Notes: generated from the sequence alone by a model not told the origin. A stretch of 64,000 bases of DNA from Sphingosinicella ginsenosidimutans (GCF_007995055.1 NZ_VOQQ01000001.1:1719001-1783000); one strand, 5' to 3'; shown: positions 15,729 to 26,265, numbered from the stretch's first letter. Numbers and translations: made by a program.

Positions 15729-18700
15729 CTAATGAAAATCGCGCGACCGGAGGCGCAGGCCGCCGTCGCGCCGTGGCGGCAGCGGAGGCCTGGCCAGCTT
15801 GCGCTCGCGCGGGTCTGGGCCGCCGCCGCGGGCACCGTCGGCGGGGCTCGGCAGGCGCGGGAAATCCATCTCGCCGACTCGCGCGAGGAGGGGCGTCAGA
15901 TCCTCGATCCGATCGGTGATGACGTGGGTCACCTGGCCTTCGCGCTGGAGCGTGCCGTGGATCGCGATCATCGCCGCCGACATGATGACGCGCCGGTTCG
16001 CCTCGAAGATGCGCTGCCACGCGATCGCGTTGGCGATGCCGGTTTCGTCCTCCAGCGTGAGGAAGGTCACATTGCCCTTGCCCGGCCGCTGGCGGATCAG
16101 GACGATGCCGGCGACGACCACCTTGGCGCCGTCCTTCATCGCCGCCAGCCGCCCTGACGGCGTCACGCCAAGACGCGTAAGCTCGGGCCGCAGGAAGGCG
16201 GCCGGATGGCCGCGCAGCGACAGCTGGACCGCGCGATAATCCTCGACCACCTCGCGGCCTTCGGTCAGCGCCGGCAATGCCACTTCGGGCTCGTTCATGC
16301 GCGCCTCGGCCGCGGCGAACAATGGCAGCGGCGGCCCGCCGAGGCCGCGGATCCGCCACAGGGCCTGGCGCCGGTCGAGCCCCAGGCACTGGAAGGCGTC
16401 CGCATCGGCGAGCTTCTCCAGCGCCGCGACCGGGACGCCGGCGCGATCGAGCACATCCTCCACCGAGGTGAAGGGCGCCGCCATCGCCGCCGCCGCGATC
16501 CGCGCGCCATGATCGTTGGAAAGCCCGCGCACCATGCGAAGGCCGAGCCGGACCGGCCATAAAGCCTTCCCCGACATGTCCCGGGGAGGGTCTTGTGCCT
16601 CCAGCGTGCAATCCCAGCGGCTCGCATTGATGCACACCGGCCGCACCTCCACGCCATGTTCGCGCGCGTCGCGGACAAGCTGGGCGACGCCGTAGAAGCC
16701 CATCGGCTGGGCGTTGAGGATCGCGGCGCAGAAGACGTCCGGATGGTGGCACTTCATCCACGAGGAGGCATAGGCGATCCTGGCGAAGCTGGCGGCATGG
16801 CTTTCGGGAAAGCCGTAGCTGCCGAATCCCTCGATCTGGCGGAAGGTGCGCTCGGCGAAATCGCGCGAATAGCCGCGCTTCACCATGCCTTCGACCATGT
16901 CGTCGAAAAATGCGCTGACCCCGCCGGTCGATTTGAAGGTCGCCATCGATCGGCGCAGCGCATCGGCCTTGGCCGCGGGAAAGCCGGCGCCGACGATCGC
17001 CACCTTCATCGCCTGTTCCTGGAACAGCGGCACGCCGAGCGTCTTTTCAAGAACGTCCTTCAACTCCTCCCTCGGATATTCGGGCAGCTCCTTCCCCTCG
17101 CGCCGGCGCAGATAGGGGTGGACCATATTGCCCTGGATCGGCCCCGGGCGGACGATCGCGACCTGGATGACGATATCGTAGAACTGGCGGGGTTTGAGCC
17201 GCGGCAGCATCGACATCTGCGCGCGGCTTTCGATCTGGAAGACGCCGATCGTGTCGGCCCTGCCGATCATGTCGAAGACTTTCGGATCGTCGGTCTGCAT
17301 CTCCGGCGAGGCGAGGGTGAGGCGGCACCCCTTGTGCGCGGCCAGAAGATCGAAGGCCCGCCGCATGCAGCCGAGCATCCCGAGGCCGAGAATGTCGACC
17401 TTCATGATCTTCAGTTCCTCAAGATCGTCCTTCTCCCATTCGACGACGCGCCGGTCCGCCATCGTCGCCGGTTCGATCGGCACGAGATCGTCGAGCCGAT
17501 CGCGGGTGAGGACGAAGCCGCCGGGATGTTGCGAAAGGTGGCGCGGCGTGCCGACGAGCTGGCGGGTCAGCGCCAGCGTGAGCGCGAGCCTCGGATCGTC
17601 CCGGTCGAGCCCGAGCTGGGCGACATGGCGTTCGGCGACGCCGTCGTTCGACCAGCCCCAGACCTGGCCCGAAAGCGCGCCGGTCACGTCGTCGGGCAGG
17701 CCGAGCGCCTTGCCGACTTCGCGCACCGCGCGGCGCGTTCGGTAGCGAACGACAACGGCGGCGAGCGCGGCGTGGCGATGGCCGTATGTGTCGTAGATCC
17801 ACTGGATCACTTCCTCGCGCCGCTCATGCTCGAAATCGACGTCGATGTCGGGCGGCTCGTTGCGGTCGTCGGACAGGAAGCGTTCGAACAACAGCTTGTG
17901 CGCGACCGGATCGATCGAGGTGATGCCGAGCACGTAGCAGATCATCGAATTGGCGGCCGAGCCGCGGCCCTGGCAAAGGATGCCCTGGCTGCGCGCGAAC
18001 TGGACGATCGAGTTCACGGTGAGGAAATAGGGGGCGTAGTTCCAGCTCTTCACCTGGCTGAGCTCGCGCTCGAGCTGGTCGGCATGGGCCTGCGTCCGGT
18101 TGGGCAGGGCGGCGAGCGCGGCGCGCGCAAGCGCTTCCAGCGCCTCCTGCGGCGGGCGGCCGCTCATCACGATCTCGTCGGGATATTGCTGGCCAAGCTC
18201 GCGCAGGGAAAATTGGCAGCGATCGGCGATGTCGGCGCTCGCCCGCACCGCATCGGGGAAGCGCGCGAACCGCCGCGCCATTTCCTGCGGGCTCTTCAGG
18301 TAGCGGTCGGCGAAGCGTTCGCGGCGGAAGCCGAGCTCGTCGATCGTGCACTTCTCGCGGATCGCGGTGACGACATCCTGGAGCATCCTTTTTTCGGGGC
18401 TGTCATAGAGCACGTCGCCGGTGGCGAGGCCGCGCAGGCCGTGGCGGCGCGCCATCGCGTCCAGCGCATGGAGCCGCGCCGCCTCGCCCGGCCGGCGGCG
18501 ATGGGTGAGTGCGACATGGCCGCGCGCGCCGAAAATGTCCGCCACCTGCGCGAGCGCGATGTCGGCGACGCGATCGGCCTCGTCCGGCACCAGAGCGGCG
18601 ACGAGGCCGTCGCTCCACGCCGCGACATCCTCCCAATGGAGGAAGCACTGCCCCTTTTCCCCACGATCGCGGTCGGCGCGCATCTTGCCGGTGGTGAGCA

Positions 18701-18980
18701 GCCGGGTGAGCCGCGACCATGCGGCGCGATCTTCGGGCCAGACGAGCAGGCCGGTGCCGTCCATGAGATCGAGCCGGCAGCCGGCGACGAGCCGCACGCC
18801 CGTCTCGTCGCTGGCCCTGAGCGCCTTGACGAGACCGCCCACCGTATTGCGATCCGCGATCCCGATGGCTGGATAGCCGAGCAGCGCCGCCGCCGCGAAC
18901 ATCTCCTCCGCGCTCGCCACCCCGCGCAGGAAACTGAAATGCGTCGCCGCCTGGAGCTCGACATAGGAAGCGCAAGTCAT
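15729..18980 (-). CDS. dnaE2: Error-prone DNA polymerase III alpha paralogue DnaE2 (ImuC)
   Basis: 1083 aa. A C-family polymerase for damage-induced translesion synthesis with ImuA and ImuB. N-terminal PHP domain ([18 protein letters not shown]), the catalytic palm motif [16 protein letters not shown], and a C-terminal OB region, ending [11 protein letters not shown] as in other DnaE2 proteins. The start ATG at 18980 overlaps the imuB stop by 4 nt. It is the last gene of the SOS block on this strand. In other alphaproteobacteria this cassette is LexA-regulated, and the imuA box here fits that. Confidence 0.96.
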   Translation of the reverse strand: MTCASYVELQAATHFSFLRGVASAEEMFAAAALLGYPAIGIADRNTVGGLVKALRASDETGVRLVAGCRLDLMDGTGLLVWPEDRAAWSRLTRLLTTGKMRADRDRGEKGQCFLHWEDVAAWSDGLVAALVPDEADRVADIALAQVADIFGARGHVALTHRRRPGEAARLHALDAMARRHGLRGLATGDVLYDSPEKRMLQDVVTAIREKCTIDELGFRRERFADRYLKSPQEMARRFARFPDAVRASADIADRCQFSLRELGQQYPDEIVMSGRPPQEALEALARAALAALPNRTQAHADQLERELSQVKSWNYAPYFLTVNSIVQFARSQGILCQGRGSAANSMICYVLGITSIDPVAHKLLFERFLSDDRNEPPDIDVDFEHERREEVIQWIYDTYGHRHAALAAVVVRYRTRRAVREVGKALGLPDDVTGALSGQVWGWSNDGVAERHVAQLGLDRDDPRLALTLALTRQLVGTPRHLSQHPGGFVLTRDRLDDLVPIEPATMADRRVVEWEKDDLEELKIMKVDILGLGMLGCMRRAFDLLAAHKGCRLTLASPEMQTDDPKVFDMIGRADTIGVFQIESRAQMSMLPRLKPRQFYDIVIQVAIVRPGPIQGNMVHPYLRRREGKELPEYPREELKDVLEKTLGVPLFQEQAMKVAIVGAGFPAAKADALRRSMATFKSTGGVSAFFDDMVEGMVKRGYSRDFAERTFRQIEGFGSYGFPESHAASFARIAYASSWMKCHHPDVFCAAILNAQPMGFYGVAQLVRDAREHGVEVRPVCINASRWDCTLEAQDPPRDMSGKALWPVRLGLRMVRGLSNDHGARIAAAAMAAPFTSVEDVLDRAGVPVAALEKLADADAFQCLGLDRRQALWRIRGLGGPPLPLFAAAEARMNEPEVALPALTEGREVVEDYRAVQLSLRGHPAAFLRPELTRLGVTPSGRLAAMKDGAKVVVAGIVLIRQRPGKGNVTFLTLEDETGIANAIAWQRIFEANRRVIMSAAMIAIHGTLQREGQVTHVITDRIEDLTPLLARVGEMDFPRLPSPADGARGGGPDPRERKLARPPLPPRRDGGLRLRSRDFH

Positions 18981-20611
18981 GCGAAAATGCCGTGCATGTG
19001 CCAGGTGAGATCGCCGGTGCCGGGCAGGTCCGGATCGCCCCGGCGGAACAGCCAGAAGCGCTGGCCTTCCTCGGATTCGACCTGGAAATAGTCGCGGATG
19101 GCGTCGGCCTCGTCGGCGCGGCGCCACCATTCGCCGTGGATGCGCTCGGGGCCGTCGCCGGCGACGACCTTGTAGGCGCGGCCGCGCCAGGTGAAGCGCA
19201 GCGGCACGCCGTCCGGATGTTCGGCCATGACGAAATCCACCGGCTCCGGCGGCGCGAGCAGGCAGGCGGGGCGGGGCCAGCGCGGCCAGGGCGCGGCGGC
19301 GCCGAGCGGATCGGCGCGCGCGACGCTTCGTTCGGGCAGGTCGCTTTCGATCGCCGACAGCCGGAAGACGCGCCGCCGCCCGAGCCGGACGGCAAGCCGA
19401 TCGACCAGCGCGGCGAGATCCGGCGTCTCCCGTCCGGCGAGGCCGCCCTCGATCGGCTGCGCGCCGAGCGGCTCGACGCGGGTGGCGACAAGGCGCAGGT
19501 TTTCAAGGCCGAAGCCGGGCTCCAGCCGCTCGATCCGCGCCGCCATCAGCCGCAGCAGATGGGCGCCGTCGCGGGTCGCCCGGGCGGTGCCGATCGCGGC
19601 CTGTTGCACGTCGCCGTCGATCCGGTCGCAGGCGAGGAGGAGGCGGCGCACGCCAAGGCCGGCGGATTCCAGCCGCGGCACCAGCCGGCGCATCGCCTCG
19701 CCGAGTGCTTCCTCGATCGCCTCCGGCGTCGCGATCGGCTCGAGGAAACGAAGCAGCACGGCGGGCGGCTCTTCCGGCACGACCGGATCGAACGGCTCGC
19801 CGACGCGGCCAAGCGCCTGATCGAGCCGCTTCAGCAGGAGACCGCCGAAGCGACGCTGGAGCGGGGCGCGGGGCATCGCGGCGAGCGCGCCGATCGTCCC
19901 GACCCCCAGCCGCGCGGCGGCGTCCAGCACCTCGGCGCCGAGCCGCAGCGCGGCCAGGGGGAAGGGGGCGATCGCCTCCGCCTCGCCGCCTTCGGGGCAG
20001 AGGATCAGCGGCGCGGCGCCATGCCGGGCGAGCGCATGGGCGGCGCCCAGGGAGCCGGCGACGGCGATCCGCGCGGCAAAGCCGAGGCGGCGGCAGAATG
20101 CGAGGATTCGTTCGCACATCCGCGCCTCGCCGCCGAACAGATGCGCGACGCCGGTCAGATCGAGCCACAATCCGTCGGGGCCCGACGGCGCGGCGCGCGG
20201 CGTCCAGCGACGCGCGGCAAAGCAGGCGAGGCGATCGAGCCAGGCGGCGTCGCCCGCAGGATCGGCATCGCGAACGACAAGGCCGGGGACGAGAATCCGC
20301 GCCTGGGCAAGCGGCATGCCGGGGGCAAGGCCGAGCGCCTGTGCCCGCGCGCAGGCCGCGGCAAGCACGATGCGGTTGCCGTCCTTGAGCGCGGTGACCA
20401 GCGCCGCGCCGCCGTCCGGACGGGCGATCAGGCGCGGCGGCGCGGTTTCCCGCGCCCAGCGGGCTCCGGGCCGCCAGCCGCCGCCGCGCGCTGCGATCAG
20501 GATCGGATCGACATCGCCGCGCCGCGATTCAGGCGGCGAGGCGATCCGCTCGGCCCGCCGGATCCGCGCGATCGCGAGGTCCGGCAGGCAGAGCGAGGCG
20601 AGCCTCGCCAT
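18977..20611 (-). CDS. imuB: Y-family polymerase-like mutasome subunit ImuB
   Basis: 544 aa. A catalytically inactive Y-family relative that links DnaE2 to the beta clamp. The N-terminus [17 protein letters not shown] takes the place of the metal-binding DxD start of active polymerases, as expected for ImuB. The little-finger region and a long C-terminal tail (PAYKV-like [20 protein letters not shown]) follow. The chosen ATG at 20611 overlaps the end of imuA by 83 nt; upstream in-frame codons give a non-family leader. Its stop overlaps dnaE2. Confidence 0.93.
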   Translation of the reverse strand: MARLASLCLPDLAIARIRRAERIASPPESRRGDVDPILIAARGGGWRPGARWARETAPPRLIARPDGGAALVTALKDGNRIVLAAACARAQALGLAPGMPLAQARILVPGLVVRDADPAGDAAWLDRLACFAARRWTPRAAPSGPDGLWLDLTGVAHLFGGEARMCERILAFCRRLGFAARIAVAGSLGAAHALARHGAAPLILCPEGGEAEAIAPFPLAALRLGAEVLDAAARLGVGTIGALAAMPRAPLQRRFGGLLLKRLDQALGRVGEPFDPVVPEEPPAVLLRFLEPIATPEAIEEALGEAMRRLVPRLESAGLGVRRLLLACDRIDGDVQQAAIGTARATRDGAHLLRLMAARIERLEPGFGLENLRLVATRVEPLGAQPIEGGLAGRETPDLAALVDRLAVRLGRRRVFRLSAIESDLPERSVARADPLGAAAPWPRWPRPACLLAPPEPVDFVMAEHPDGVPLRFTWRGRAYKVVAGDGPERIHGEWWRRADEADAIRDYFQVESEEGQRFWLFRRGDPDLPGTGDLTWHMHGIFA

Positions 20612-21314
20612 CGGGCGCCTCCAAGAGCCAGTGGAAAGGCGGGCCGCCGCGCTGGCGGACCAGATCGACATGCCAGCGTGCCCGGCCGATGCCCGGATAA
20701 GGCAGGACGGCCGAGGGCGCGCAGCCGATCCGCCAGCGGGTGACCGCGCTCGACGGCGCGGCGAGCGGATCGCCTCCCCGCCTGTGCCAGCGCCGCAGCA
20801 GCAAGGCCGCGCTCCCCCCGTCCTCGGCGGCGAGCTGGAGCCGGCGCAGGCTCGCCTGGTCGATCCTCGAAATCTCGCCCACCACCGCGGCGAGGCCGCC
20901 ATGGCGCAGGGCGTCTTCCATCGCCGCCAGCGCCTCCGCATCGTCGCGGCAGGCGGCGAAGAAGACGCGGTCGCCCGTCAGGCCGGCGCCCGCCAGGCCG
21001 GGGGCGAACAGGCCGGGGCCGGTCAGCGCCCAGAGCACCTGGCCGTCTCCCTCGTTGCGCGAGAAGCGCGCGGCGATCGCGGCCACGAACAGGGTCGCCG
21101 CCGCCATGTCCCCCGGCGCCTCGCTCGCCGCTGCCGCCTCATGCAACGCCGCCATCGCCAGGCCGCCGCCGGCAAGCCGCCCATCCACCGCGTCGAGCCC
21201 GAACGGCACTGCGCCGCGCCCATCGGCGCGGCCATTCTGCTCGATCGTGCGCACCGCCGCGCGCAGCTCGGCAAGGGAGGAAGGCGAAAAGGTCATCATG
21301 CGACTCGGACTCAT
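20529..21314 (-). CDS. imuA: RecA-like mutasome accessory protein ImuA
   Basis: 261 aa. A RecA/SulA-related protein found in front of imuB. The segment PFGLDAVDGRLAGGGLAMAALHEAAAA resembles the ImuA N-terminal ATPase-like region. The ATG at 21314 lies 2 nt from a perfect LexA box, the same spacing seen at the radical SAM gene; the internal ATGs at 21299 and 21296 are alternatives. None has a Shine-Dalgarno, so leaderless translation is plausible. It is part of an SOS-induced imuA-imuB-dnaE2 cassette. Confidence 0.9.
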   Translation of the reverse strand: MSPSRMMTFSPSSLAELRAAVRTIEQNGRADGRGAVPFGLDAVDGRLAGGGLAMAALHEAAAASEAPGDMAAATLFVAAIAARFSRNEGDGQVLWALTGPGLFAPGLAGAGLTGDRVFFAACRDDAEALAAMEDALRHGGLAAVVGEISRIDQASLRRLQLAAEDGGSAALLLRRWHRRGGDPLAAPSSAVTRWRIGCAPSAVLPYPGIGRARWHVDLVRQRGGPPFHWLLEAPDGEARLALPAGPRDRADPAGRADRLAA

Positions 21315-21316
21315 AT

Positions 21317-21331
21317 GTTCTTGATATGTTC
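21317..21331 (-). promoter_or_regulatory. LexA (SOS) box of imuA
   Basis: GTTC-TTGATAT-GTTC, a perfect match to the alphaproteobacterial LexA operator GTTC-N7-GTTC (read as GAAC-N7-GAAC on the gene's strand). It lies between the udgX stop (21340) and the imuA start (21314). Expected to repress imuA-imuB-dnaE2 until DNA damage. Confidence 0.9.
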
Positions 21332-21339
21332 CAACAGAG

Positions 21340-22728
21340 TCAAGCCGCTGCGCCCACGGCCTCCGCCCGCGCGGCGATCGCCTTCAGATCGGCGACGAAC
21401 CTTTCATATTCGGCCTCGCGATCGTCGCGCACGCGAAGGAGGAAGCTCGGGTGGACGGTGACCCAGGCCTCGCCGCCATCGGGCAGCCGGTGGCCCGATC
21501 CGCGCAGGGCGCCGATGGTCACGACCTTGCCGAACAGCGATCGCGCCGCCGTCGCGCCGAGCGCCACCGTCACCGCCGGCTTCACCAGCGTCAGCTCCTG
21601 CTGAAGCCACCAGCGGCAGGCGGCGATCTCGCCGCCGTCGGGCTTGTCGTGGATGCGCCTTTTGCCGCGCGGCACGAACTTGAAATGCTTGACCGCGTTG
21701 GTGACGTAGGTGCGCCGCCGATCGATCCCGGCATCGGCGAGCGCGGAATCGAAAACCTGCCCGGCCGGCCCGACGAAGGGATGGCCGGCCAGATCCTCCT
21801 GGTCCCCCGGCTGCTCGCCGACGAAGAGGATTTCGGCGTCGAGCGGGCCTTCGCCGAACACCGTCCGGGTGGCGTGCTTGTAGAGGTCGCAGCGGGTGCA
21901 GTGCATCGCCTCGGCGCGGATCGCGTCCCAGGTCTTGCCGGCATTGTCGCCGACGACCGCCGCCGCCTTCGCCACCATCGCGCTCTCCCGCGCCTGCGCC
22001 CCCTTGATCAGTTCGCCCACCAACGCGGTTTCGGGCATGTTTTTCCAATATTTCTTCGGCATCTCCTTCAGCATCGCGCCGATCTTCACGCGGGCCGGAT
22101 TGAAGATGGAGGCATAATAGGTCTTCCACATCGCCTCGATCGGATCGCCGGACGGGGCGTCCGCCCGCGACGCGCCCGGGCCTTCGCGAAGCACCGCCAT
22201 GTCCCAATGCAGCGACAGCGCCGGCGTCAGGATCGACCAGCGCATGTTGGCGAAGCGCCTGACGAAGAAGGGCGCGGCGGCGCGCACGACATGATGATCG
22301 GGCTCGAACCAGGCGATGAAGCGCGGTCCTTCCCCGGTCTCCACCTCGCGGAACCGCAGGAAGGCGTGCATCTTGTGGATGTCGCGCCGCACCGCCTTCG
22401 CCATCGCCTCGAGCCGGAGGAGCAGTGGATCGGCGCTGTCCTCCATCGCCCGCGGCCGCGCGCGCAGGCGCAGCAGCAATGCGTAGAGCAAGGCGAAACG
22501 CTCGGGATCCTTGTGGCAGATCACCGTCTCGGCCAGCGTGATGAAGGCGCGCGGCACTGGAAAGGCCGGCGCCGCCGTCGGGAGCACGGCTTCGTCGCCG
22601 AACAGGTCCGGCGCGGCCCCGGACTGCCAGGCGATGTCGCCCGGGGGGACTCCCGCCGCAGCAAGCGCCCGGGCGGCGGTGCGCCAGCCTTCGAAATCAT
22701 CCTCGCCAGCCAGGGTCACGACGCGCAT
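21340..22728 (-). CDS. udgX: UdgX-type uracil-DNA glycosylase/covalent uracil-DNA-binding protein, with DUF4130 domain
   Basis: 462 aa. An N-terminal DUF4130-type domain (about 1-235) is fused to an iron-sulfur UDG superfamily domain (about 270-455): HCTRCDLYKHATRTVFGEG (cluster cysteines), GEQPGDQEDLAGHPFVGPAG (motif A), and HPSFLLR. The insertion KRRIH at residues 356-360 is the hallmark of UdgX, whose histidine forms a covalent bond with the abasic sugar after uracil release. It starts 7 nt after the radical SAM gene and belongs to that SOS-box unit. Confidence 0.93.
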   Translation of the reverse strand: MRVVTLAGEDDFEGWRTAARALAAAGVPPGDIAWQSGAAPDLFGDEAVLPTAAPAFPVPRAFITLAETVICHKDPERFALLYALLLRLRARPRAMEDSADPLLLRLEAMAKAVRRDIHKMHAFLRFREVETGEGPRFIAWFEPDHHVVRAAAPFFVRRFANMRWSILTPALSLHWDMAVLREGPGASRADAPSGDPIEAMWKTYYASIFNPARVKIGAMLKEMPKKYWKNMPETALVGELIKGAQARESAMVAKAAAVVGDNAGKTWDAIRAEAMHCTRCDLYKHATRTVFGEGPLDAEILFVGEQPGDQEDLAGHPFVGPAGQVFDSALADAGIDRRRTYVTNAVKHFKFVPRGKRRIHDKPDGGEIAACRWWLQQELTLVKPAVTVALGATAARSLFGKVVTIGALRGSGHRLPDGGEAWVTVHPSFLLRVRDDREAEYERFVADLKAIAARAEAVGAAA

Positions 22729-22735
22729 GGCGGTT

Positions 22736-23971
22736 TCAAGCGGCGAACAGCTCCAGCTGTTCCGTCTTCGGCCGCGGGTCGAGCCGGTCGGCGAGCAGGG
22801 TGGGGCGCCAGTCCGCCGCGATCAGGAACGGCCGCAGCCTGGCGAGCGAGCGCGTCAGCCGGGCGAGATCGGCGAGCCGCAGCCGGCGATGCACGCGCGC
22901 CGCGAGGATGCGATCGACTGCCCGCACGCCAAGGCCCGGGATTCGCAGCAGCAGCTCGCGCGGGGCGCGGTTGACGTCGACCGGGAAGGTCTCGCGATGC
23001 TTCAGCGCCCAGGCGAGCTTGGGATCGATATCGAGCGGCAGATTGCCCGAACCGTCCGCGGATTCGGCCACCTCGGCGCTCGAAAAGCCGTAGAAGCGAA
23101 TCATCCAGTCGGCCTGGTACAGCCGGTGCTCGCGCATCAGTGGCGGCCGCACCAGCGGCAGCACCGCGCTTGCATCGGGGATCGGCGAGAAGGCCGAATA
23201 ATAGACGCGGCGCAGGCCGAAGCGATCGTAGAGCCCGGCGGCGCGCTGCACGATCGCGCTGTCGGTCGCGGCATCCGCGCCGACGATCATCTGCGTCGAT
23301 TGCCCCGCCGGCGCGAATTCGGGCGCACATTTGTAGCGCGCCTTCGCATCCGCGCCGTCCAGGATCGCGGCCTTCATCCCCTTCATCGCCCCCTCGATCC
23401 GCTCGGCGCTCTTCTCGGGCGCGAGCCGGCTGAGGCCGGCGCGGGTCGGCAGCTCGACATTGATCGACACGCGATCGGCGTGAACCCCCGCCTGGTGGAC
23501 GAGCTCCGGATCGGCGTCGGGGATCGTCTTCAGGTGGATATAGCCGCGAAAATCATGGTCCTCGCGCAGCGACCGCGCGACCTCGACGATCTGCTCCATC
23601 GTATAGTTGGAGGACCGGATGATGCCCGACGAGAGGAACAGCCCCTCGATATAATTGCGCCGGTAGAAAGCCAGCGTCAGATCGACCACCTCGCGCGCCG
23701 TGAAGCGGGCGCGGCGCACGTTCGAGCTCTTGCGGTTGATGCAATAATGGCAATCGAAGATGCAGCTGTTGGTCAGCAGGATCTTCAGCAGGCTGATGCA
23801 GCGTCCATCCGGCGCATAAGCATGGCAGATGCCCATGCCCGGCGCGGTCGAGCCCATGCCCGTGCCGCCCCGGCTGTCCCGCGCCTTCGTTCCCGACGAG
23901 GCGCAGGAGGCATCATATTTCGCGGCATCGGCAAGGATGGCGAGTTTCTGCCGGACATCGAGCTGGGACAT
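22736..23971 (-). CDS. Putative DNA modification/repair radical SAM protein
   Basis: 411 aa. The radical SAM cluster motif C70-x3-C74-x2-C77 (CIFDCHYC) lies in an SplB-like core, and the C-terminus has helix-hairpin-helix-like repeats (LLRIPGLGVRAVDRILAAR, about 345-365) typical of DNA binding. It matches the family described as putative DNA modification/repair radical SAM protein, often encoded next to UdgX/DUF4130 proteins. The start at 23971 fits the family N-terminus (KLAILADAAKYDASCASSG), and a perfect LexA box is 2 nt upstream, leaving no room for a Shine-Dalgarno. The biochemical reaction is not established. Confidence 0.88.
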   Translation of the reverse strand: MSQLDVRQKLAILADAAKYDASCASSGTKARDSRGGTGMGSTAPGMGICHAYAPDGRCISLLKILLTNSCIFDCHYCINRKSSNVRRARFTAREVVDLTLAFYRRNYIEGLFLSSGIIRSSNYTMEQIVEVARSLREDHDFRGYIHLKTIPDADPELVHQAGVHADRVSINVELPTRAGLSRLAPEKSAERIEGAMKGMKAAILDGADAKARYKCAPEFAPAGQSTQMIVGADAATDSAIVQRAAGLYDRFGLRRVYYSAFSPIPDASAVLPLVRPPLMREHRLYQADWMIRFYGFSSAEVAESADGSGNLPLDIDPKLAWALKHRETFPVDVNRAPRELLLRIPGLGVRAVDRILAARVHRRLRLADLARLTRSLARLRPFLIAADWRPTLLADRLDPRPKTEQLELFAA

Positions 23972-23973
23972 TT

Positions 23974-23988
23974 GTTCCCATTACGTTC
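23974..23988 (-). promoter_or_regulatory. LexA (SOS) box of the radical SAM-udgX unit
   Basis: GTTC-CCATTAC-GTTC, a perfect GTTC-N7-GTTC operator ending 2 nt before the start codon of the radical SAM gene, the same geometry as the imuA box. It indicates SOS control of both the radical SAM gene and udgX. Confidence 0.88.
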
Positions 23989-24101
23989 TCGCCTTGCCGG
24001 AGTCGAGTCACGACGTCGGGCGGCATGATCCAGCCACGAAAAGCCCTGTCGCATGTCACGCGAATGTGGAAGGGATAGGCCGCTTCGGCGTGGGAGAGAA
24101 A

Positions 24102-25748
24102 ATGATGGCGCGGGCGAATCTCGGGGCGGCCTTGTTCACGGACAAGGCATTGGAACGAAACGCCGTTCTGCTGATCGTCCTCGCCCTCTGCATCGCCCTC
24201 ATCGTCATCGGCTATGAAGGCCATCTTTACTGGCTCTGGGGCCTGGTCCTCGTCGGGCCGCTCGCGCTGATCGGGCTCTACGATCTCGTCCAGACCCACC
24301 ATTCGCTCCGCCGCACTTATCCGATCACGGCCCGGGTGCGCTGGTTCTTCGAATGGCTGCGCCCGTTCCTTCGGGCCTATATCGTCGAGAGCGATCTCGA
24401 GGGGCGGCCGTTCAGCCATGACGAGCGCGCTCTGGTCTATGCGCGCGCCCACGCCGCCGAGGACGCGCATCCGTTCGGGACCGAGCTCGATGTCTATTCG
24501 GGTGAATATGAATGGCTTGCCCATTCGATCGCGCCCAATCCGGCCGCGCCCGCCGACAGCCGGGTCACCGTCGGCACCGATCAATGCGGCAAGCCCTATC
24601 AGGCCTCGCGGCTCAACATCTCGGCGATGAGCTTCGGCGCGCTGTCGGCCAATGCGATCGAGGCGCTCAATCTCGGCGCAAAGATCGGCGGCTTCTACCA
24701 CGACACCGGCGAGGGCGGGCTTTCGCCCTACCACCTGAAACATGGCGGCGACATCGTGTGGGAGCTTGGCTCGGGCTATTTCGGCGCCTGCGACTCCAAA
24801 GGCGGATTCGATCCCGAGCGCTTCCGCGACCGCGCCGCCAGCGATGCGGTGAAGATGGTCGAAATCAAGCTGTCGCAGGGCGCCAAGCCCGGCCATGGCG
24901 GCCTCCTTCCGGGGGCGAAGGTTTCGAAGGAGATCGCCGAGACGCGCGGCGTGCCGGAGGGCGTCGATTGCCAGTCCCCGGCCGCGCACAGCGCCTTTTC
25001 GACGCCGCGCGAGCTGGTCGAGTTCGCCGCGAAGCTGCGCGATCTTGCCGGCGGCAAGCCGGTCGGGATCAAATTGTGCGTTGGTTACCCGCACGAATTC
25101 TTCGCGGTGGTGAAAGCGATGCTGGCGAGCGGCATCCTCGTCGACTTCGTCGTGATCGACGGCGCGGAAGGCGGCACCGGCGCCGCGCCGACCGAGCTTT
25201 CGGACCGGGTCGGGATGCCGCTTCGCGAAGGGCTGATCGTGGCGCGCAACGCGCTGGTCGGCACGGGCCTCAAGGGGAAGGTGAAGCTCGCCGCGTCGGG
25301 CAAGGTGGCGAGCGGCGCCGCGATCGCGATGAACGCCGCGCTCGGCGCCGATTGGTGCAATGCGGCGCGCGCCTTCATGTTCTCGCTGGGCTGCGTCCAA
25401 TCGATGCGGTGCCACACCGATACCTGCCCGACCGGGGTCGCGACCCAGTCGCCGGCGCGCCAGCGTGGCCTGGTCGTCCAGGAAAAGGCGCAGCGGGTCG
25501 CCAATTTCCACAGGGCGACGTTGCGTGCGCTGCACGAAATGGTCGTGTCGGCCGGCCTGACCTCGCCAGACGATTTCCGTCCCTGGCATCTGCGGCAGCG
25601 GATCAACGTCGCCGAGATGCGGCAGATGGACCATATCTACCAGTTCATCGAGGAGGGCGCGCTGCTCGGCGAGATCGACCCGACCAGCGTCTGCGGCCGC
25701 TGGTGGCGCGAGGCGAACGCCGACAGTTTCCGCGCCAACAGCGGCTAG
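24102..25748 (+). CDS. Membrane-anchored FMN-binding glutamate synthase-family protein
   Basis: 548 aa. Two membrane segments (about 20-40 and 45-65) precede a GltB-like FMN domain: SAMSFGALSANAIEALN, HDTGEGGLSPYHL, GQGAKPGHGG-type loop (SQGAKPGHGGLLPG), GAEGGTGAAP and CHTDTCPTGVATQ (iron-sulfur/FMN segment). The glutaminase domain of true glutamate synthase is absent. Stand-alone proteins of this type have no agreed substrate. ATG at 24102 (or 24105) follows GGGAGA by about 5 nt. It is divergent from the SOS radical SAM gene. Confidence 0.85.
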   Translation: MMARANLGAALFTDKALERNAVLLIVLALCIALIVIGYEGHLYWLWGLVLVGPLALIGLYDLVQTHHSLRRTYPITARVRWFFEWLRPFLRAYIVESDLEGRPFSHDERALVYARAHAAEDAHPFGTELDVYSGEYEWLAHSIAPNPAAPADSRVTVGTDQCGKPYQASRLNISAMSFGALSANAIEALNLGAKIGGFYHDTGEGGLSPYHLKHGGDIVWELGSGYFGACDSKGGFDPERFRDRAASDAVKMVEIKLSQGAKPGHGGLLPGAKVSKEIAETRGVPEGVDCQSPAAHSAFSTPRELVEFAAKLRDLAGGKPVGIKLCVGYPHEFFAVVKAMLASGILVDFVVIDGAEGGTGAAPTELSDRVGMPLREGLIVARNALVGTGLKGKVKLAASGKVASGAAIAMNAALGADWCNAARAFMFSLGCVQSMRCHTDTCPTGVATQSPARQRGLVVQEKAQRVANFHRATLRALHEMVVSAGLTSPDDFRPWHLRQRINVAEMRQMDHIYQFIEEGALLGEIDPTSVCGRWWREANADSFRANSG

Positions 25749-25803
25749 GCGCGCGGCCGGGCGCGAGCGATGTTTGCCGCAGGCCGGTCGGCACCGATCG
25801 CGC

Positions 25804-26265
25804 TCAGGTGCAGGCGTCGACCCATTCGGCGCCGACAAGGGCCGCCAGCCGCTCCGGCGCCACCGCGACGGAACTGGTCAGCGATCCGGCGGCGGGATAG
25901 ACGATATCGAAATCCCTGAGCGAGATATCGCAGCGCACCGCCATCGGGGTCGCCAGGCCGAACGGGCAGACGCCGCCGACCGCATGGCCGGTCAGCGCCA
26001 GCGTCTCTTCCGGCCCGAGCATCCGCGGCCGCCCGCCGAACGCCGCCTTCGCCTTCTGGTTGTCCAGCCGGGCATCGCCGCGCGCGACGAGCAGGAACGG
26101 ATCGCCGCCGCCGGCGCGGATGCACAGGGTCTTGGCGATCCGGCCCGGCTCGACGCCGAGCGCCACCGCCGCCTCCGCGACCGTCGCGGTGCTGAGGCCC
26201 TGATCGATGATCGGCAGATCGGGGGCATGCGCCGCGAGCCAGGCGCGAACCGATTCGAGGCTCAT
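25804..26265 (-). CDS. YbaK/ProX-type aminoacyl-tRNA deacylase
   Basis: 153 aa. The YbaK/EbsC fold is seen in AKTLCIRAGGGDPFLLVARGDARLDNQK (central lysine and strands, split by the GG loop) and GGVCPFGL. Members hydrolyse mischarged tRNAs such as Cys- or Ala-tRNA(Pro). Its start overlaps the stop of a small membrane protein by 4 nt. The precise tRNA specificity cannot be assigned. Confidence 0.85.
   Translation of the reverse strand: MSLESVRAWLAAHAPDLPIIDQGLSTATVAEAAVALGVEPGRIAKTLCIRAGGGDPFLLVARGDARLDNQKAKAAFGGRPRMLGPEETLALTGHAVGGVCPFGLATPMAVRCDISLRDFDIVYPAAGSLTSSVAVAPERLAALVGAEWVDACT

Noticed and set aside
16593..19091. An 832-codon open frame antisense to dnaE2 (and a similar one over imuB at 18992-20743)
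   Set aside because: Shadow frames of strongly supported polymerase-family genes; no domains, no ribosome sites.
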